NCBI RefSeq assembly: GCF_008801835.1
Contig: NZ_VZOW01000001.1
Span: 496,001-560,000, forward strand
Source: Cupriavidus pauculus
GTDB taxonomy: Bacteria > Pseudomonadota > Gammaproteobacteria > Burkholderiales > Burkholderiaceae
Direction: 5' to 3'
DNA length: 64,000 nucleotides
Position 1 is the stretch's first letter. The number at the start of each line of letters is the position of its first letter. Made by a program: the position numbers and the translations under genes. Below, piece by piece: positions 25,630 through 37,170 of the stretch. The notes beneath the pieces are model-generated. The model saw only the letters and a list, made by a program, of their open reading frames with translations, ran no database searches and was not told the DNA's origin.

Positions 25630-26654
25630 TGTCCCTGACCTGCCATATCCACGCCAGCGAAGACCTGCGCTTCAGCGATGTCGCCCCCGTCGCGCCCGGC
25701 CCGCACGAGGTGCTGGTTCGCCTGGGCGCCGCCGGTATTTGCGGATCGGACCTGCACTACTACTTCCACGGCAAGGTGGGCGCATTCGTGATCAAGGAGC
25801 CGTTGACGCCTGGGCACGAGGCGTCGGGCATTGTCGAAGCCGTGGGTAGCGCCGTGACGCGCGTCGCGCCCGGCGTCAAGGTCGCCATCAATCCGTCGCA
25901 CGCATGCGGCCAATGCGATTACTGCCGCACCGGGCGCGACAACCTTTGCCGCAACATGCGCTTCCTGGGCAGCGCCAGCATCTATCCGCATGTGCAGGGC
26001 ATGTTCCGCCAGCACTTCCTGATGCACGAGCAACAGCTCACGCCTGTGGACGCCGACATCTCGCTGGGCGAGCTTGCCTTCGCGGAACCATTGTCGGTGG
26101 CGCTGCATGGCGTCAATCGCGCGGGCGAACTACTCGGCAAGACCGTGCTCGTAACCGGCGGCGGCACCATCGGCAGCCTGACGGTGATGGCGGCGCGCCT
26201 CGCAGGCGCGGCGCGCATCGTGGTGTGCGATATCGCCCAGCGTCCGCTCGATGTGGCGCGCGCGGTCGGTGCCGATGAAACCATCCAGACATCGCAGCTC
26301 AGTCCCGACGCACTGCGTGATATCGCCGACGTCAGTCTGGAAGCCGCGGGCAGCGCGGCGGCGCTTGGCACCTGCCTGGCTGCCACGCGCCGCGGCGGGC
26401 GCATCGTCCAGGTCGGCACGCTGCCGGCCGAAGGCCTGCGTTTTCCGGCCAACGACATCATGGCGCGCGAGCTCGACTACGTCGGCGCCTTCCGTTTTGG
26501 CCGCGAGTTCGACTGGTCGGTGCGCTATCTGACCAGCCGGCGGCTCGATGTACGCCCGCTGCTGTCGGCACAGCTGCCGCTGGCGCAGGCCGTGGACGCC
26601 TTCCATCTGGCGGCCGACAAATCCCGCAGTACCAAGGTGCAGTTGACTGGCTGA
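25629..26654 (+). CDS. idnD: Zinc-dependent L-idonate 5-dehydrogenase family enzyme
   Basis: Medium-chain zinc dehydrogenase oxidising a C5 hydroxyl of an aldonate such as L-idonate to a keto-acid. 341 residues. Catalytic zinc ligands in AGICGSDLHYYFHGKVG and the GHEASG motif; structural zinc Cys in CGQCDYCRTGRDNLC; nucleotide fold VTGGGTIGSLTVMAARLAGA. The segment MRFLGSASIYPHVQGMF and FAEPLSVALHG match E. coli IdnD closely. Its ATG overlaps the GntR stop, so it is translationally coupled. In this operon it could act on idonate or on a related hexonate. Confidence 0.86.
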   Translation: MSLTCHIHASEDLRFSDVAPVAPGPHEVLVRLGAAGICGSDLHYYFHGKVGAFVIKEPLTPGHEASGIVEAVGSAVTRVAPGVKVAINPSHACGQCDYCRTGRDNLCRNMRFLGSASIYPHVQGMFRQHFLMHEQQLTPVDADISLGELAFAEPLSVALHGVNRAGELLGKTVLVTGGGTIGSLTVMAARLAGAARIVVCDIAQRPLDVARAVGADETIQTSQLSPDALRDIADVSLEAAGSAAALGTCLAATRRGGRIVQVGTLPAEGLRFPANDIMARELDYVGAFRFGREFDWSVRYLTSRRLDVRPLLSAQLPLAQAVDAFHLAADKSRSTKVQLTG

Positions 26655-26740
26655 GGCGCGCGCCTCGCAACCGACCGGCCCGACCGACAACGCCATACCA
26701 ACAAGGGCCGGCGGCTTCAACCAAAAACAGGAGACAACCC

Positions 26741-27739
26741 ATGATGCGAATCCGCCGGCAGTTCTCGTGCATGCTTGGTGCGGGCATGCTGCTCGCCGCC
26801 ACTGCGTTCTGCACGCCCGTCCTGGCGCAACAGGCGCCGATCAAACTCAAGTGGGCGCACGTATACGAGACCTCGGAGCCGTTCCACAAGTGGTCGGTAT
26901 GGGCCGCCGATGAAATCAAAAAACGCAGCAACGGCAAATATCAGATCGATGTCTTCCCCGCGTCGCAGCTCGGCAAGGAAAACGATATCAACCAGGGCCT
27001 GGCGATGGGCACGGTGGACATCATCATCTCCGGCTCGAGTTTCGCGGCCAAATCGTTTCCGCGTATCGGCGTGACGTACTACCCGTACACGTTCCGCGAT
27101 CCGGCGCATCTGCTGGCCTATACGAAGAGCGACATCTACCGGGAACTGACCACTGGCTACGAACAGAAAACCGGCAACCATATCGTGGCGACCACGTACT
27201 ACGGCACACGCCAGTCCACCTCGAACAAGCCGTTCTCGCATTGCGCGGAAATGAAGGGCCTGAAGATGCGCGTGCCCGATGTGCCCGCCTATCTGGCGAT
27301 GCCGCGCGCGTGTGGCGTCAACACATCGCCGATTGCGTTTGCGGAGGTCTATCTGGCCCTGCAGAACGGTACGGTCGAAGCGCAGGAAAACCCGCTGACG
27401 ACCATCGAGGCAAAGAAGTTCTATGAAGTGCAGAAGTACATCGTGCTGACCGGCCATATCGTCGATCACCTCAACACGGTGATTTCCGGATCGCTGTGGA
27501 AGCGGCTGTCGGAACCGGAGCGCAAGATGTTCGGCGAGGTGGCGCAGGAAGCCGCCGCCCGCGCGAGCGCCGACGTGGAAGCGCGCGAAAAGGAACTGGT
27601 CGCCGTGTTCAAGCAGAAAGGCCTCACGGTCACTCCGGTCAGCGTGCCCGAATATCGCGACGCCGTGCTCAAGAACGTGAGCTTCGAATCGCAGGGATAT
27701 CGCCAGGCCGATTGGGAAAAGATCCAGGCGGTGCGCTAG
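26741..27739 (+). CDS. TRAP transporter substrate-binding protein (DctP family)
   Basis: Periplasmic binding protein for an organic or sugar acid. 332 residues with a signal peptide ending in TPVLAQQAP (cleavage about residue 29). DctP features: LKWAHVYETSEPFHKW at the mature N-terminus, GLKMRVPDVPAYLAM with the conserved carboxylate-binding Arg, and VYLALQNGTVEAQENP. AGGAG precedes the ATG. It is followed by dctQ and dctM genes, giving a complete TRAP system. The operon suggests a hexuronate or aldonate ligand. Confidence 0.94.
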   Translation: MMRIRRQFSCMLGAGMLLAATAFCTPVLAQQAPIKLKWAHVYETSEPFHKWSVWAADEIKKRSNGKYQIDVFPASQLGKENDINQGLAMGTVDIIISGSSFAAKSFPRIGVTYYPYTFRDPAHLLAYTKSDIYRELTTGYEQKTGNHIVATTYYGTRQSTSNKPFSHCAEMKGLKMRVPDVPAYLAMPRACGVNTSPIAFAEVYLALQNGTVEAQENPLTTIEAKKFYEVQKYIVLTGHIVDHLNTVISGSLWKRLSEPERKMFGEVAQEAAARASADVEAREKELVAVFKQKGLTVTPVSVPEYRDAVLKNVSFESQGYRQADWEKIQAVR

Positions 27740-27821
27740 ACGCGCGCCGGGCCACTTCGCCCTTCCCCGGGGGCCTGTCCCGCAGCACAGCCCTGCCCTT
27801 CAGCAGAACGGAGCCGATGCG

Positions 27822-28445
27822 ATGCAAATGCGATCCCAAGCCATGGACGGCAATGCGCCCGCCCAGCCGCCGTCCGAAGGCGCGCCGCACATGTCCTCGG
27901 TCGAGGAAATCGTCCAGAGTTTCGAAGAGGCCGATGCGCAACCGGTGGACCTGTCTGGCTACGCTGCCGAGGACTGGTTCAACTTCGGCTTGTTCTGGCT
28001 GATGACACTGCTGGTCTTCCTGCAGTTCTTCACGCGCTACGTGATGAACGATTCGCTGGCGTGGACCGAGGAACTGGCCACCTACTGCCTGATCGGCGTG
28101 GTGTTTATCGGCGCATCGATGTGCGTGCGCAAGAGCCGCCATATCCAGGTGGACCTGCTGTATCGCTACCTGCCGCACCGCCCGGCGCGCGCGCTGTCGA
28201 CGCTGGTCGACGTCGTGCGCACGGCTTTCCTCGGCTATGCGGTGTATCTGGTGTGGCGCTTCATCGGCATCGTCGGCGACGAGCCGATGACCACCGTCGC
28301 GTGGAACAAGAGCTACGTCTACTGGCTTGCCCTGGCCGGCTTCGTGCTGATGACCGCGCGCTCGCTGCAGGTGACGTGGCAGAACTGGCGTAACGGATAT
28401 TCGATCCTGGAACGCCCCGCGGCGTTCGATGCGCTGGACAACTGA
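27822..28445 (+). CDS. TRAP transporter small permease (DctQ family)
   Basis: Small membrane subunit, 207 residues with four transmembrane helices (about 52-72, 92-112, 130-150, 170-190) and the family motif LAWTEELATYCLIG with RKSRHIQVDLL after it. An unusual feature is a hydrophilic N-terminal extension of about 50 residues before the first helix, rich in Pro and Glu. Start ATG at 27822 with GGAG 9 bases upstream; internal ATGs at 27843 and 27891 would shorten the extension. Pairs with the DctM gene 13 bp downstream. Confidence 0.92.
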   Translation: MQMRSQAMDGNAPAQPPSEGAPHMSSVEEIVQSFEEADAQPVDLSGYAAEDWFNFGLFWLMTLLVFLQFFTRYVMNDSLAWTEELATYCLIGVVFIGASMCVRKSRHIQVDLLYRYLPHRPARALSTLVDVVRTAFLGYAVYLVWRFIGIVGDEPMTTVAWNKSYVYWLALAGFVLMTARSLQVTWQNWRNGYSILERPAAFDALDN

Positions 28446-28457
28446 GGAGCAGCGGCA

Positions 28458-29857
28458 ATGTGGATCCTGATTGCATCGTTTCTGCTGTTGATGCTGGTGG
28501 GCATGCCGGTCGCGATGTCGATGGCGCTGGCGTCGCTGTTCTATATCTGGGCCAGCGGCACGGCGCCCGACGTCATCCTGGCCCAGCGCATGATCGCCGG
28601 CGTCGAGAGCTTTCCGCTGCTGGCCGTACCGTTCTTCATCCTGGCCGGCAACCTGATGAACGTGGCCGGCATCACCGGGCGCATCTACAACTTTGCGGTG
28701 GCGCTGGTCGGCTGGATGCGCGGCGGGCTCGGCCACGTCAACATCATCGGTTCGGTGATCTTTTCCGGCATGAGCGGCACGGCCATCGCCGACGCGGCGG
28801 GGCTGGGCACGATCGAGATCAAGGCGATGAAGGACCACGGCTACGAAACCGAATTCGCGGTGGGCGTGACCGCCGCATCGGCCACGCTGGGCCCGATCAT
28901 TCCGCCTTCGCTGCCGTTCGTGATCTACGGGATGATGGCCAACGTCTCGATCGGATCGCTGTTCCTCGCGGGCATTGTGCCGGGGCTGGTGCTGACGCTG
29001 TTCATGATGGCGACGGTGGCGTGGATCGCGCACCGGCGCGGCTGGGGCGGCGACACCGCATTTTCGTGGAAGCTGCTCCGCGCCGCCTCGATGGAAATCG
29101 TCGTGGTGCTAGCGTTCCCGCTGGCGATCTGGCTGGCCGTGTCGGCCGGCGTATCGACCAATACGGCCGCGATGATCGCGCTGGTGGTGCTGCTGGCGCT
29201 CGACTGGTATTTCGATTTCTCGGCCGTGATGGCGCTGATGGCGCCGGTGATCCTGATCGGCGGCATGACGCTCGGCTGGTTCACGCCCACCGAGGCGGCC
29301 GTCGCCGCCGTGATATGGGCGCTGTTCCTTGGCCTGGTGCGCTACCGGTCGATGACGATGCGCGCGCTGGCGCGCGCCACGCTGGACACCATCGAGACCA
29401 CCGCGTCGGTGCTGTTCATCGTCACGGCCGCGTCGATCTTCGCGTGGTTGCTTACGACCAGCCAGGCCGCGCAGGCGCTGACGGACACGATCCTCGGTTT
29501 CACGCACAACAAATGGGTGTTCCTGCTGCTGGCCAATGTGCTGATCCTGATCGTCGGCTGCTTCATCGACACCACGGCGGCCATCACCATCCTTGTACCG
29601 ATCCTGCTGCCGATCGTGCTCAAGCTCGGCATCGACCCGATCCACTTCGGGCTCATCATGACGCTGAACCTGATGATCGGCCTGCTGCATCCGCCGCTGG
29701 GCATGGTGCTGTTCGTGCTGGCGCGCGTGGCCCGGCTGTCGGTGGAGCGCACCACCATGGCGATCCTGCCCTGGCTCGTGCCGCTGTTCTTGACGCTGAT
29801 CGCCATCACCTACGTGCCGGCCATCACGCTGTGGCTGCCCGGCCTGGTGGGCAGCAA

Positions 29858-29861
<4 letters not shown>
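28458..29861 (+). CDS. TRAP transporter large permease (DctM family)
   Basis: Sodium-driven transport subunit, 467 residues with about 12-13 hydrophobic segments. DctM signatures: FPLLAVPFFILAGNLMN, GGLGHVNIIGSVIFSGMSG, ASATLGPIIPPSLPFVIYG and LIMTLNLMIGLLHPPLGM. Preceded by GAGGAG. Its last four bases overlap the enolase-superfamily gene (ATGA), so transport and catabolism are coupled. Confidence 0.95.
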
Positions 29862-31745
<1,884 letters not shown>

Positions 31746-31825
31746 GCGGCCTAACTAAACGGCCCAACTGAGCGGGCCCTGCTACACAGGCCCAGAACAA
31801 CGCAGGCCCCAAACAGGAGTGGCGC

Positions 31826-33367
31826 ATGTCAGCCGCACCCGCCGCGATCCGGATCCATCCCGCCGACGATATCGTCATCGCCTGCCGGCAGTTGCTGCCC
31901 GGCACCGTATTGCCCGAGGAAGGCATCACCGTGGCCGGCATGGTGCCGCCCGGTCACAAGGTGGCCGTGCGTGCCATCGCAGCGGGCGCGCCGGTGCGCC
32001 GCTACAACCAGATCATCGGCTTTGCGCGCCAGGCCATCGTACCGGGCCAGCACGTCCATACGCATAATTTGGCGATGGGCGATTTCGCGCGCGACTACGC
32101 GGCCGGCAGCGACGTCCACGCGACGCCCGCCGCCAGCGATGCCGCCACGTTCGACGGCATCGTGCGCGCCGACGGCCGCATCGCCACGCGCAACTACATC
32201 GGCATCCTGACATCGGTAAATTGCTCGGCCACCGTAGCACGTGCAATCGCCGATCACTTCCGGCGCGACATCCACCCCGAGGCGCTCGAAGCGTTTCCCA
32301 ACATCGACGGCGTGGTGGCGCTCACGCACGGCGCGGGCTGCGCCACCGACAGCGATGGCGAAAACCTGCGCGTGCTGCGCCGCACGCTGGCCGGCTATGC
32401 GCGCCATGCCAATTTTGCCGCCGTGCTGGTGGTGGGACTCGGCTGCGAGACCAACCAGATCGACGCGCTGCTCGACGAACCGGGCATGGCGGCGCTGGCT
32501 GCCGGCACGCGCTTCCATAGCTTTAATATCCAGGACACGGGCGGCACCGCAAAGACCGTGGCGCGCGGCATCGGCATCGTGCAGGCGCTGCTTGACGACG
32601 CCAACCGCGTCACCCGCCAGCCGGTATCCGCCAGCCATCTCGTGGTCGGGCTGCAATGCGGCGGGTCGGACGGCTATTCGGGCATCACGGCCAATCCCGC
32701 GCTGGGCGCGGCGGTGGACCTGCTGGTGGCGCAGGGCGGCACGGCGATCCTGTCGGAGACGCCCGAGATCTACGGCGCCGAACATCTGCTCACGCGCCGC
32801 GCCGTATCGCCCGACGTGGCCGCGCGCCTGATCGCGCGCATCCGTTGGTGGGAGCAATACACCGCGCGCAATGCCGGCAGCATGGACAACAACCCATCGG
32901 CCGGCAACAAGGCCGGCGGCCTGACCACGATCCTCGAAAAATCGCTTGGCGCGGTGGCCAAGAGCGGGACGACGAACCTGGTCGACGTCTACGAGTTCGC
33001 CGAACCGGTCCGCGCGCATGGGCTGGTGTTCATGGATACGCCCGGCTACGACCCGGTGTCGGCAACCGGCCAGGTGGCGGGTGGCGCCAACCTCATCTGC
33101 TTCACCACGGGGCGCGGATCGGCCTATGGCTGCGCGCCGTCGCCATCGTTGAAGCTGTCCACCAACAACGCGCTGTGGCAGCGGCAAGGCGAGGACATCG
33201 ACATCAATTGCGGCGACATCATTGACGGCGCGTCGACCATCGCCGAGAAAGGCGCCGAGATTTTCCGGCTGATGCTCGATACCGCGTCGGGCCGCAAGAC
33301 CCGCAGCGAAATCCACGGGTACGGCCAGAACGAATTCGTGCCCTGGACGCTGGGCGCGGTGATGTAA
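31826..33367 (+). CDS. uxaA: Altronate dehydratase (UxaA family)
   Basis: 513 residues, full-length UxaA/GarD type: N-terminal SAF-like domain (1-100; [28 protein letters not shown]), then the larger dehydratase part with [45 protein letters not shown] and [18 protein letters not shown]. The family uses Fe2+ to dehydrate D-altronate or D-galactarate to a keto-deoxy acid; full length and the N-domain favour altronate. AGGAG precedes the ATG. Neighbours ManD and a UxuB-type reductase place it in hexuronate/aldonate catabolism. Confidence 0.9.
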   Translation: MSAAPAAIRIHPADDIVIACRQLLPGTVLPEEGITVAGMVPPGHKVAVRAIAAGAPVRRYNQIIGFARQAIVPGQHVHTHNLAMGDFARDYAAGSDVHATPAASDAATFDGIVRADGRIATRNYIGILTSVNCSATVARAIADHFRRDIHPEALEAFPNIDGVVALTHGAGCATDSDGENLRVLRRTLAGYARHANFAAVLVVGLGCETNQIDALLDEPGMAALAAGTRFHSFNIQDTGGTAKTVARGIGIVQALLDDANRVTRQPVSASHLVVGLQCGGSDGYSGITANPALGAAVDLLVAQGGTAILSETPEIYGAEHLLTRRAVSPDVAARLIARIRWWEQYTARNAGSMDNNPSAGNKAGGLTTILEKSLGAVAKSGTTNLVDVYEFAEPVRAHGLVFMDTPGYDPVSATGQVAGGANLICFTTGRGSAYGCAPSPSLKLSTNNALWQRQGEDIDINCGDIIDGASTIAEKGAEIFRLMLDTASGRKTRSEIHGYGQNEFVPWTLGAVM

Positions 33368-33398
33368 CGGTTACGTCTTTCCCTATCCGGAGACCTGC

Positions 33399-34610
33399 AT
33401 GAAGATCACCAACGCGCGCGTCATTGTGTGTAGCCCGGGCCGCAACTTCGTCACGCTCAAGATCGAAACCGATGAAGGACTGACGGGCATTGGCGACGCC
33501 ACGCTCAACGGCCGCGAACTGGCGGTGGTCAGCTATCTGCAGGACCACGTGATTCCGTGCCTGATCGGCCGCGATCCGCACCAGTCCGAAGACATCTGGC
33601 AATACCTGTACCGTGGGGCGTACTGGCGGCGCGGCCCGGTAACGATGAGCGCGATTGCAGCGGTGGATACCGCGCTGTGGGACATCAAGGCCAAGGCCGC
33701 CAATCTGCCGCTGTACCAGTTGCTGGGCGGCAAGAGCCGGACCGGCGTGATGGTCTACGGCCACGCAAACGGCAGCGATATCGCGCACACCGTCGACGAA
33801 GTGCTGCGCTACAAGGAAATGGGCTACAAGGCGATCCGCGCGCAATCGGGCGTGCCGGGACTCAACAAGGTCTACGGCGTATCGCGCGACCGCTTGTTCT
33901 ACGAGCCCGCCGACGCCGACCTGCCGTCCGAACACGACTGGAGCACCGAGCGCTATCTGGAACACACCCCGCGGCTGTTCGAGGCGGTGCGCGAAGCGGT
34001 CGGCCCGGACATCCACCTGCTGCACGACGTGCACCATCGCCTCACGCCGATCGAGGCGGCGCGGCTCGGCAAGTCGCTGGAACCGTATCGCCTGTTCTGG
34101 ATGGAGGACGCCACGCCGGCCGAGGACCAGCGCGCGTTCCGCCTGATCCGCCAGCACACGGTCACGCCGCTGGCCGTGGGCGAGATCTTCAACAGCGTCT
34201 GGGATTGCAAGACGTTGATCGAGGAGCAACTGATCGACTACATCCGCGCCACGGTCGTGCACGCGGGCGGCATCACGCATTTGCGGCGCATTGCCGACTT
34301 CGCGGCCATGCATCAGGTACGCACCGGCTGCCATGGCGCCACCGACCTGTCGCCGGTGTGCATGGGCGCGGCGCTGCATTTCGATATCTGGGTGCCCAAC
34401 TTCGGCATCCAGGAATACATGCGCCATACCGAGGAAACCGACGCGGTCTTCCCGCACAGCTATAAGTTCGCCGACGGCATGCTGGTGCCGGGCGATGCGC
34501 CGGGCCACGGCGTGGAGATCGACGAAACGCTGGCCGCGAAGTACCCTTACCAGCGTGCGTATCTGCCCGTGAACCGGCTCGCGCACGACGGCACGTTGTG
34601 GCACTGGTAG
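33399..34610 (+). CDS. manD: D-mannonate dehydratase, ManD/RspA enolase-superfamily type
   Basis: 403 residues. Converts D-mannonate (and in some members D-gluconate) to 2-keto-3-deoxygluconate. Features of the ManD group: [44 protein letters not shown] (the efficient ManD version of the metal motif), [11 protein letters not shown] and [15 protein letters not shown]. It differs from the Fe-dependent UxuA type, which is unrelated. GGAG 7 bases before the ATG. Lies 9 bp before the mannonate oxidoreductase, which would supply its substrate. Confidence 0.94.
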   Translation: MKITNARVIVCSPGRNFVTLKIETDEGLTGIGDATLNGRELAVVSYLQDHVIPCLIGRDPHQSEDIWQYLYRGAYWRRGPVTMSAIAAVDTALWDIKAKAANLPLYQLLGGKSRTGVMVYGHANGSDIAHTVDEVLRYKEMGYKAIRAQSGVPGLNKVYGVSRDRLFYEPADADLPSEHDWSTERYLEHTPRLFEAVREAVGPDIHLLHDVHHRLTPIEAARLGKSLEPYRLFWMEDATPAEDQRAFRLIRQHTVTPLAVGEIFNSVWDCKTLIEEQLIDYIRATVVHAGGITHLRRIADFAAMHQVRTGCHGATDLSPVCMGAALHFDIWVPNFGIQEYMRHTEETDAVFPHSYKFADGMLVPGDAPGHGVEIDETLAAKYPYQRAYLPVNRLAHDGTLWHW

Positions 34611-34619
34611 GAGAGGACC

Positions 34620-36155
34620 ATGAGCGATATCACGCAATTGCCACGGCTGCATCCGGACCGGCTCGGCGCGCTGCCCGCCGCGGTGCGACGGCCAGCCTAT
34701 CCGCGCGAGCAGCTGCGCGCAGGCATCGTGCATCTGGGCGTGGGCGCGTTTCATCGCGGCCACCAGGCCGAGATCACCGAGACCGCCATCGAGGCCGCCG
34801 GTGAACGCGGATTGCAGTGGGGCATCGTTGGCGTATCGCTGCGTCGGCCCGATACGCGCGACGCGCTCAAGGCGCAGGACGGTCTCTATACACTGTCGCT
34901 GCGCAGCGCCGATACCGAGCAGTTGCGCGTGATTGGCGCATTGATCGATGTGCTGGTCGCCGAAGAAGACCCCGAGGTGGTGCTCGACCGCATCGCCCAT
35001 CGCGATACGCGCATCGTCAGCCTTACTGTCACCGAGAAGGGCTATTGTCACGATCCCGCCACGGGCGCGCTGAACCGCGAGGATCGCGGCATCGTCGAAG
35101 ATCTGTCCGGCCCCGCGCATCCGGTTACGGCGATCGGCTACCTGGCGCGCGGCCTGCAGCGCCGCATGGAACGCGGCCTTGGCCCGGTGACGCTGCTGTC
35201 GTGCGACAACCTTGCCAGCAACGGCGACACGCTGCGCGGCGTGCTGCTGGCGTTCTGCGCCGAGATCGATCCCGCACTGCGCGATTGGGTTGCGGCGCGC
35301 TGCACGTTTCCCAATTCGATGGTCGACCGCATCGTGCCGAAGACGACGGCCGACGATATCGCGCGCGTATCGGGCGCGCTGGGGCGCTACGACGCATGGC
35401 CCGTGGTCGGTGAACCGTTCTTCCAGTGGGTCATCGAGGAGCGCTTCGCAGCGGGCCGGCCCGATTGGGAAGCGGGCGGCGCGCAGTTCGTCGCCGACGC
35501 CAAGCCGTTCGAAGTTCTCAAGCATCGCCTGGTCAACGGCAGCCAATCGATGATGGCGTACATGGGCGTGCTGGCGGGCTGGCCCACCACCGACCGCGTG
35601 ATCGCACAGCCGGCCGTGCGCACGTTCATCTCCGACACCATGGCGCGCGAAACACAGCCCACCTTGCCGCCGTTGCCCGGGCTCGACGTCGACGCATATC
35701 GCGCCAGCCTGCTGCCGCGTTTCACCAACCCTGCGCTCGGGCATCGCACGCGGCAGATCGCCATGGACGGTTCGCAGAAAATTCCGCAGCGCCTGCTTGC
35801 GCCGATCCGCGAGCGCATCGCGGCCGGGTTGCCGTTTCCGCGCCTGGCGCTGGGCGTGGCCGCCTGGCTGCATTTCCTGCGCGGCTACGACGAAGCTGGC
35901 AACGCGTTCCCGATCGAAGACCCACTGGCTCAGCCGCTGGCTGCCGCCATGGCGCAGGCGGCACGCGACACCGAAAAGCTGTTCGATGCACATGCGCGCG
36001 AGCGGGCGCGCGTGCGCATCATCGCCGGCTTCGCGCCAGTGTTTGGCGATCTGGGCCAGTCGCGTGAATTCGTCGATACCGTGGCTACGCAACTCGAAGC
36101 GCTATGCGCATATGGCGTCACAGGCGCCCTGACCCGCATCAACCAGACGGCATAA
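34620..36155 (+). CDS. Fructuronate reductase/mannonate oxidoreductase family (polyol-specific long-chain dehydrogenase)
   Basis: 511 residues. NAD-binding N-terminal part GIVHLGVGAFHRGHQAE and SLTVTEKGYCHD typical of UxuB, MtlD and related enzymes; the C-terminal catalytic region reads VLKHRLVNGSQSMMAYMG. The catalytic Lys301 and Asn306 are present, but position 309, usually His in the K-x4-N-x2-H motif, is Gln (codon at 35544-35546). In the operon it would reduce D-fructuronate to D-mannonate for ManD. GGAGAGG directly upstream of the ATG. Mannitol or arabinitol dehydrogenase cannot be excluded from sequence alone. Confidence 0.87.
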   Translation: MSDITQLPRLHPDRLGALPAAVRRPAYPREQLRAGIVHLGVGAFHRGHQAEITETAIEAAGERGLQWGIVGVSLRRPDTRDALKAQDGLYTLSLRSADTEQLRVIGALIDVLVAEEDPEVVLDRIAHRDTRIVSLTVTEKGYCHDPATGALNREDRGIVEDLSGPAHPVTAIGYLARGLQRRMERGLGPVTLLSCDNLASNGDTLRGVLLAFCAEIDPALRDWVAARCTFPNSMVDRIVPKTTADDIARVSGALGRYDAWPVVGEPFFQWVIEERFAAGRPDWEAGGAQFVADAKPFEVLKHRLVNGSQSMMAYMGVLAGWPTTDRVIAQPAVRTFISDTMARETQPTLPPLPGLDVDAYRASLLPRFTNPALGHRTRQIAMDGSQKIPQRLLAPIRERIAAGLPFPRLALGVAAWLHFLRGYDEAGNAFPIEDPLAQPLAAAMAQAARDTEKLFDAHARERARVRIIAGFAPVFGDLGQSREFVDTVATQLEALCAYGVTGALTRINQTA

Positions 36156-36218
36156 ACGGCGCATGCGCGAATCGCCGGCAGCATAATCGCGGATCCTTGG
36201 ATCACCGTGCGCGCACCG

Positions 36219-37001
36219 ATGACATTCCCTTCAAGACTGGCGGCCCCGATCTCTGCCTTGCAGGCCACTTTCCTTCCCCGCTGGATCACCGGCCTCTCCA
36301 TCGCCCTCCTCGCCGGCCTTGTCTCGGTGCTGCCTGCCAGAGCCCTCGCCGCCGACCCCGTCTATGACGACTACGACGCCTTCTACGGCGCCCTGCCGGG
36401 CGCCGTGTTCGACACGCCGCTGACCACTTCGGACAACACGCTCTACTCCTATGCCGATCGGCCGGGCATGTACGTGGATGCGCAAACCTCGTTTTACGGC
36501 CAGCGCCTGAAGATCGAGATCGGCGAGGACCGCATCGTCGTCAACGGCAGGGATTTCCGCTTCAGGCGCGCCACGACATTCCGACGCGAGCAATTTTCGA
36601 AAATCTATCCCGCAAGTGCCACCGTGTTTGCCTCGGACGCCAACGGCAATCGACCTCCGATGCTATGCGTGACCGGTCATAGCGACGGCTCCGGCGAAGC
36701 GAATCGCCACGCGCAGATCTACCTGCTGCTTGACCCGCTGGGCATTCGCGGGCGGCCGCGGCTGCTGCATCTGCCGAGCCTGCTGTCATCGTGCCGCGCC
36801 GTGATCGCAAGCGAGTCCGGCGAGCTGCTGTTTCCGAAGAACACCTACGTCATCGATACCGAGGGCGAGGCCCGCACCGGCCTGTTGATTTCGTACTACA
36901 CGTTCCGGAGCAGGTTTGTCGCCGCGGATCGGCCGCCGCTGCGGCTGCGCTTTGCCGAACCCGAGAACCCATTCCGTTTTACCGTGCAAAACGGCGATTG
37001 A
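36219..37001 (+). CDS. Uncharacterised exported protein
   Basis: 260 residues. Long N-terminal region followed by a hydrophobic signal-like segment (WITGLSIALLAGLVSVLPA) with cleavage likely at ARALAADP. The mature part is beta-rich and aromatic, with two Cys (LCVTGHSDG and LLSSCRAVIA) that could form a disulfide in the periplasm. ATG at 36219 is chosen; a GTG four codons upstream is also possible and neither has a good ribosome-binding site. It follows the sugar acid operon by 63 bp but shows no link to it. I do not recognise a family. Confidence 0.7.
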   Translation: MTFPSRLAAPISALQATFLPRWITGLSIALLAGLVSVLPARALAADPVYDDYDAFYGALPGAVFDTPLTTSDNTLYSYADRPGMYVDAQTSFYGQRLKIEIGEDRIVVNGRDFRFRRATTFRREQFSKIYPASATVFASDANGNRPPMLCVTGHSDGSGEANRHAQIYLLLDPLGIRGRPRLLHLPSLLSSCRAVIASESGELLFPKNTYVIDTEGEARTGLLISYYTFRSRFVAADRPPLRLRFAEPENPFRFTVQNGD

Positions 37002-37170
37002 GATCTGATGCATTCCGGCCGGCGCGCGGCTGGTATGCGCTGGCGTCATGGCGGCATGCGCAGAATTCGTTTCCGGTGTCACGACGCCGCCCCTAAGATC
37101 GGGCAAGCCCAACGGCCAGCCCCCACAAGCGCGGGCGCGCCGCAGCGGCGTTCAGGAGGAAAGGAGAGAC

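Noticed and set aside
33219-36092. 957-codon open frame on the minus strand opposite manD and the reductase gene
   Set aside because: Shadow of two confident genes with ribosome-binding sites.
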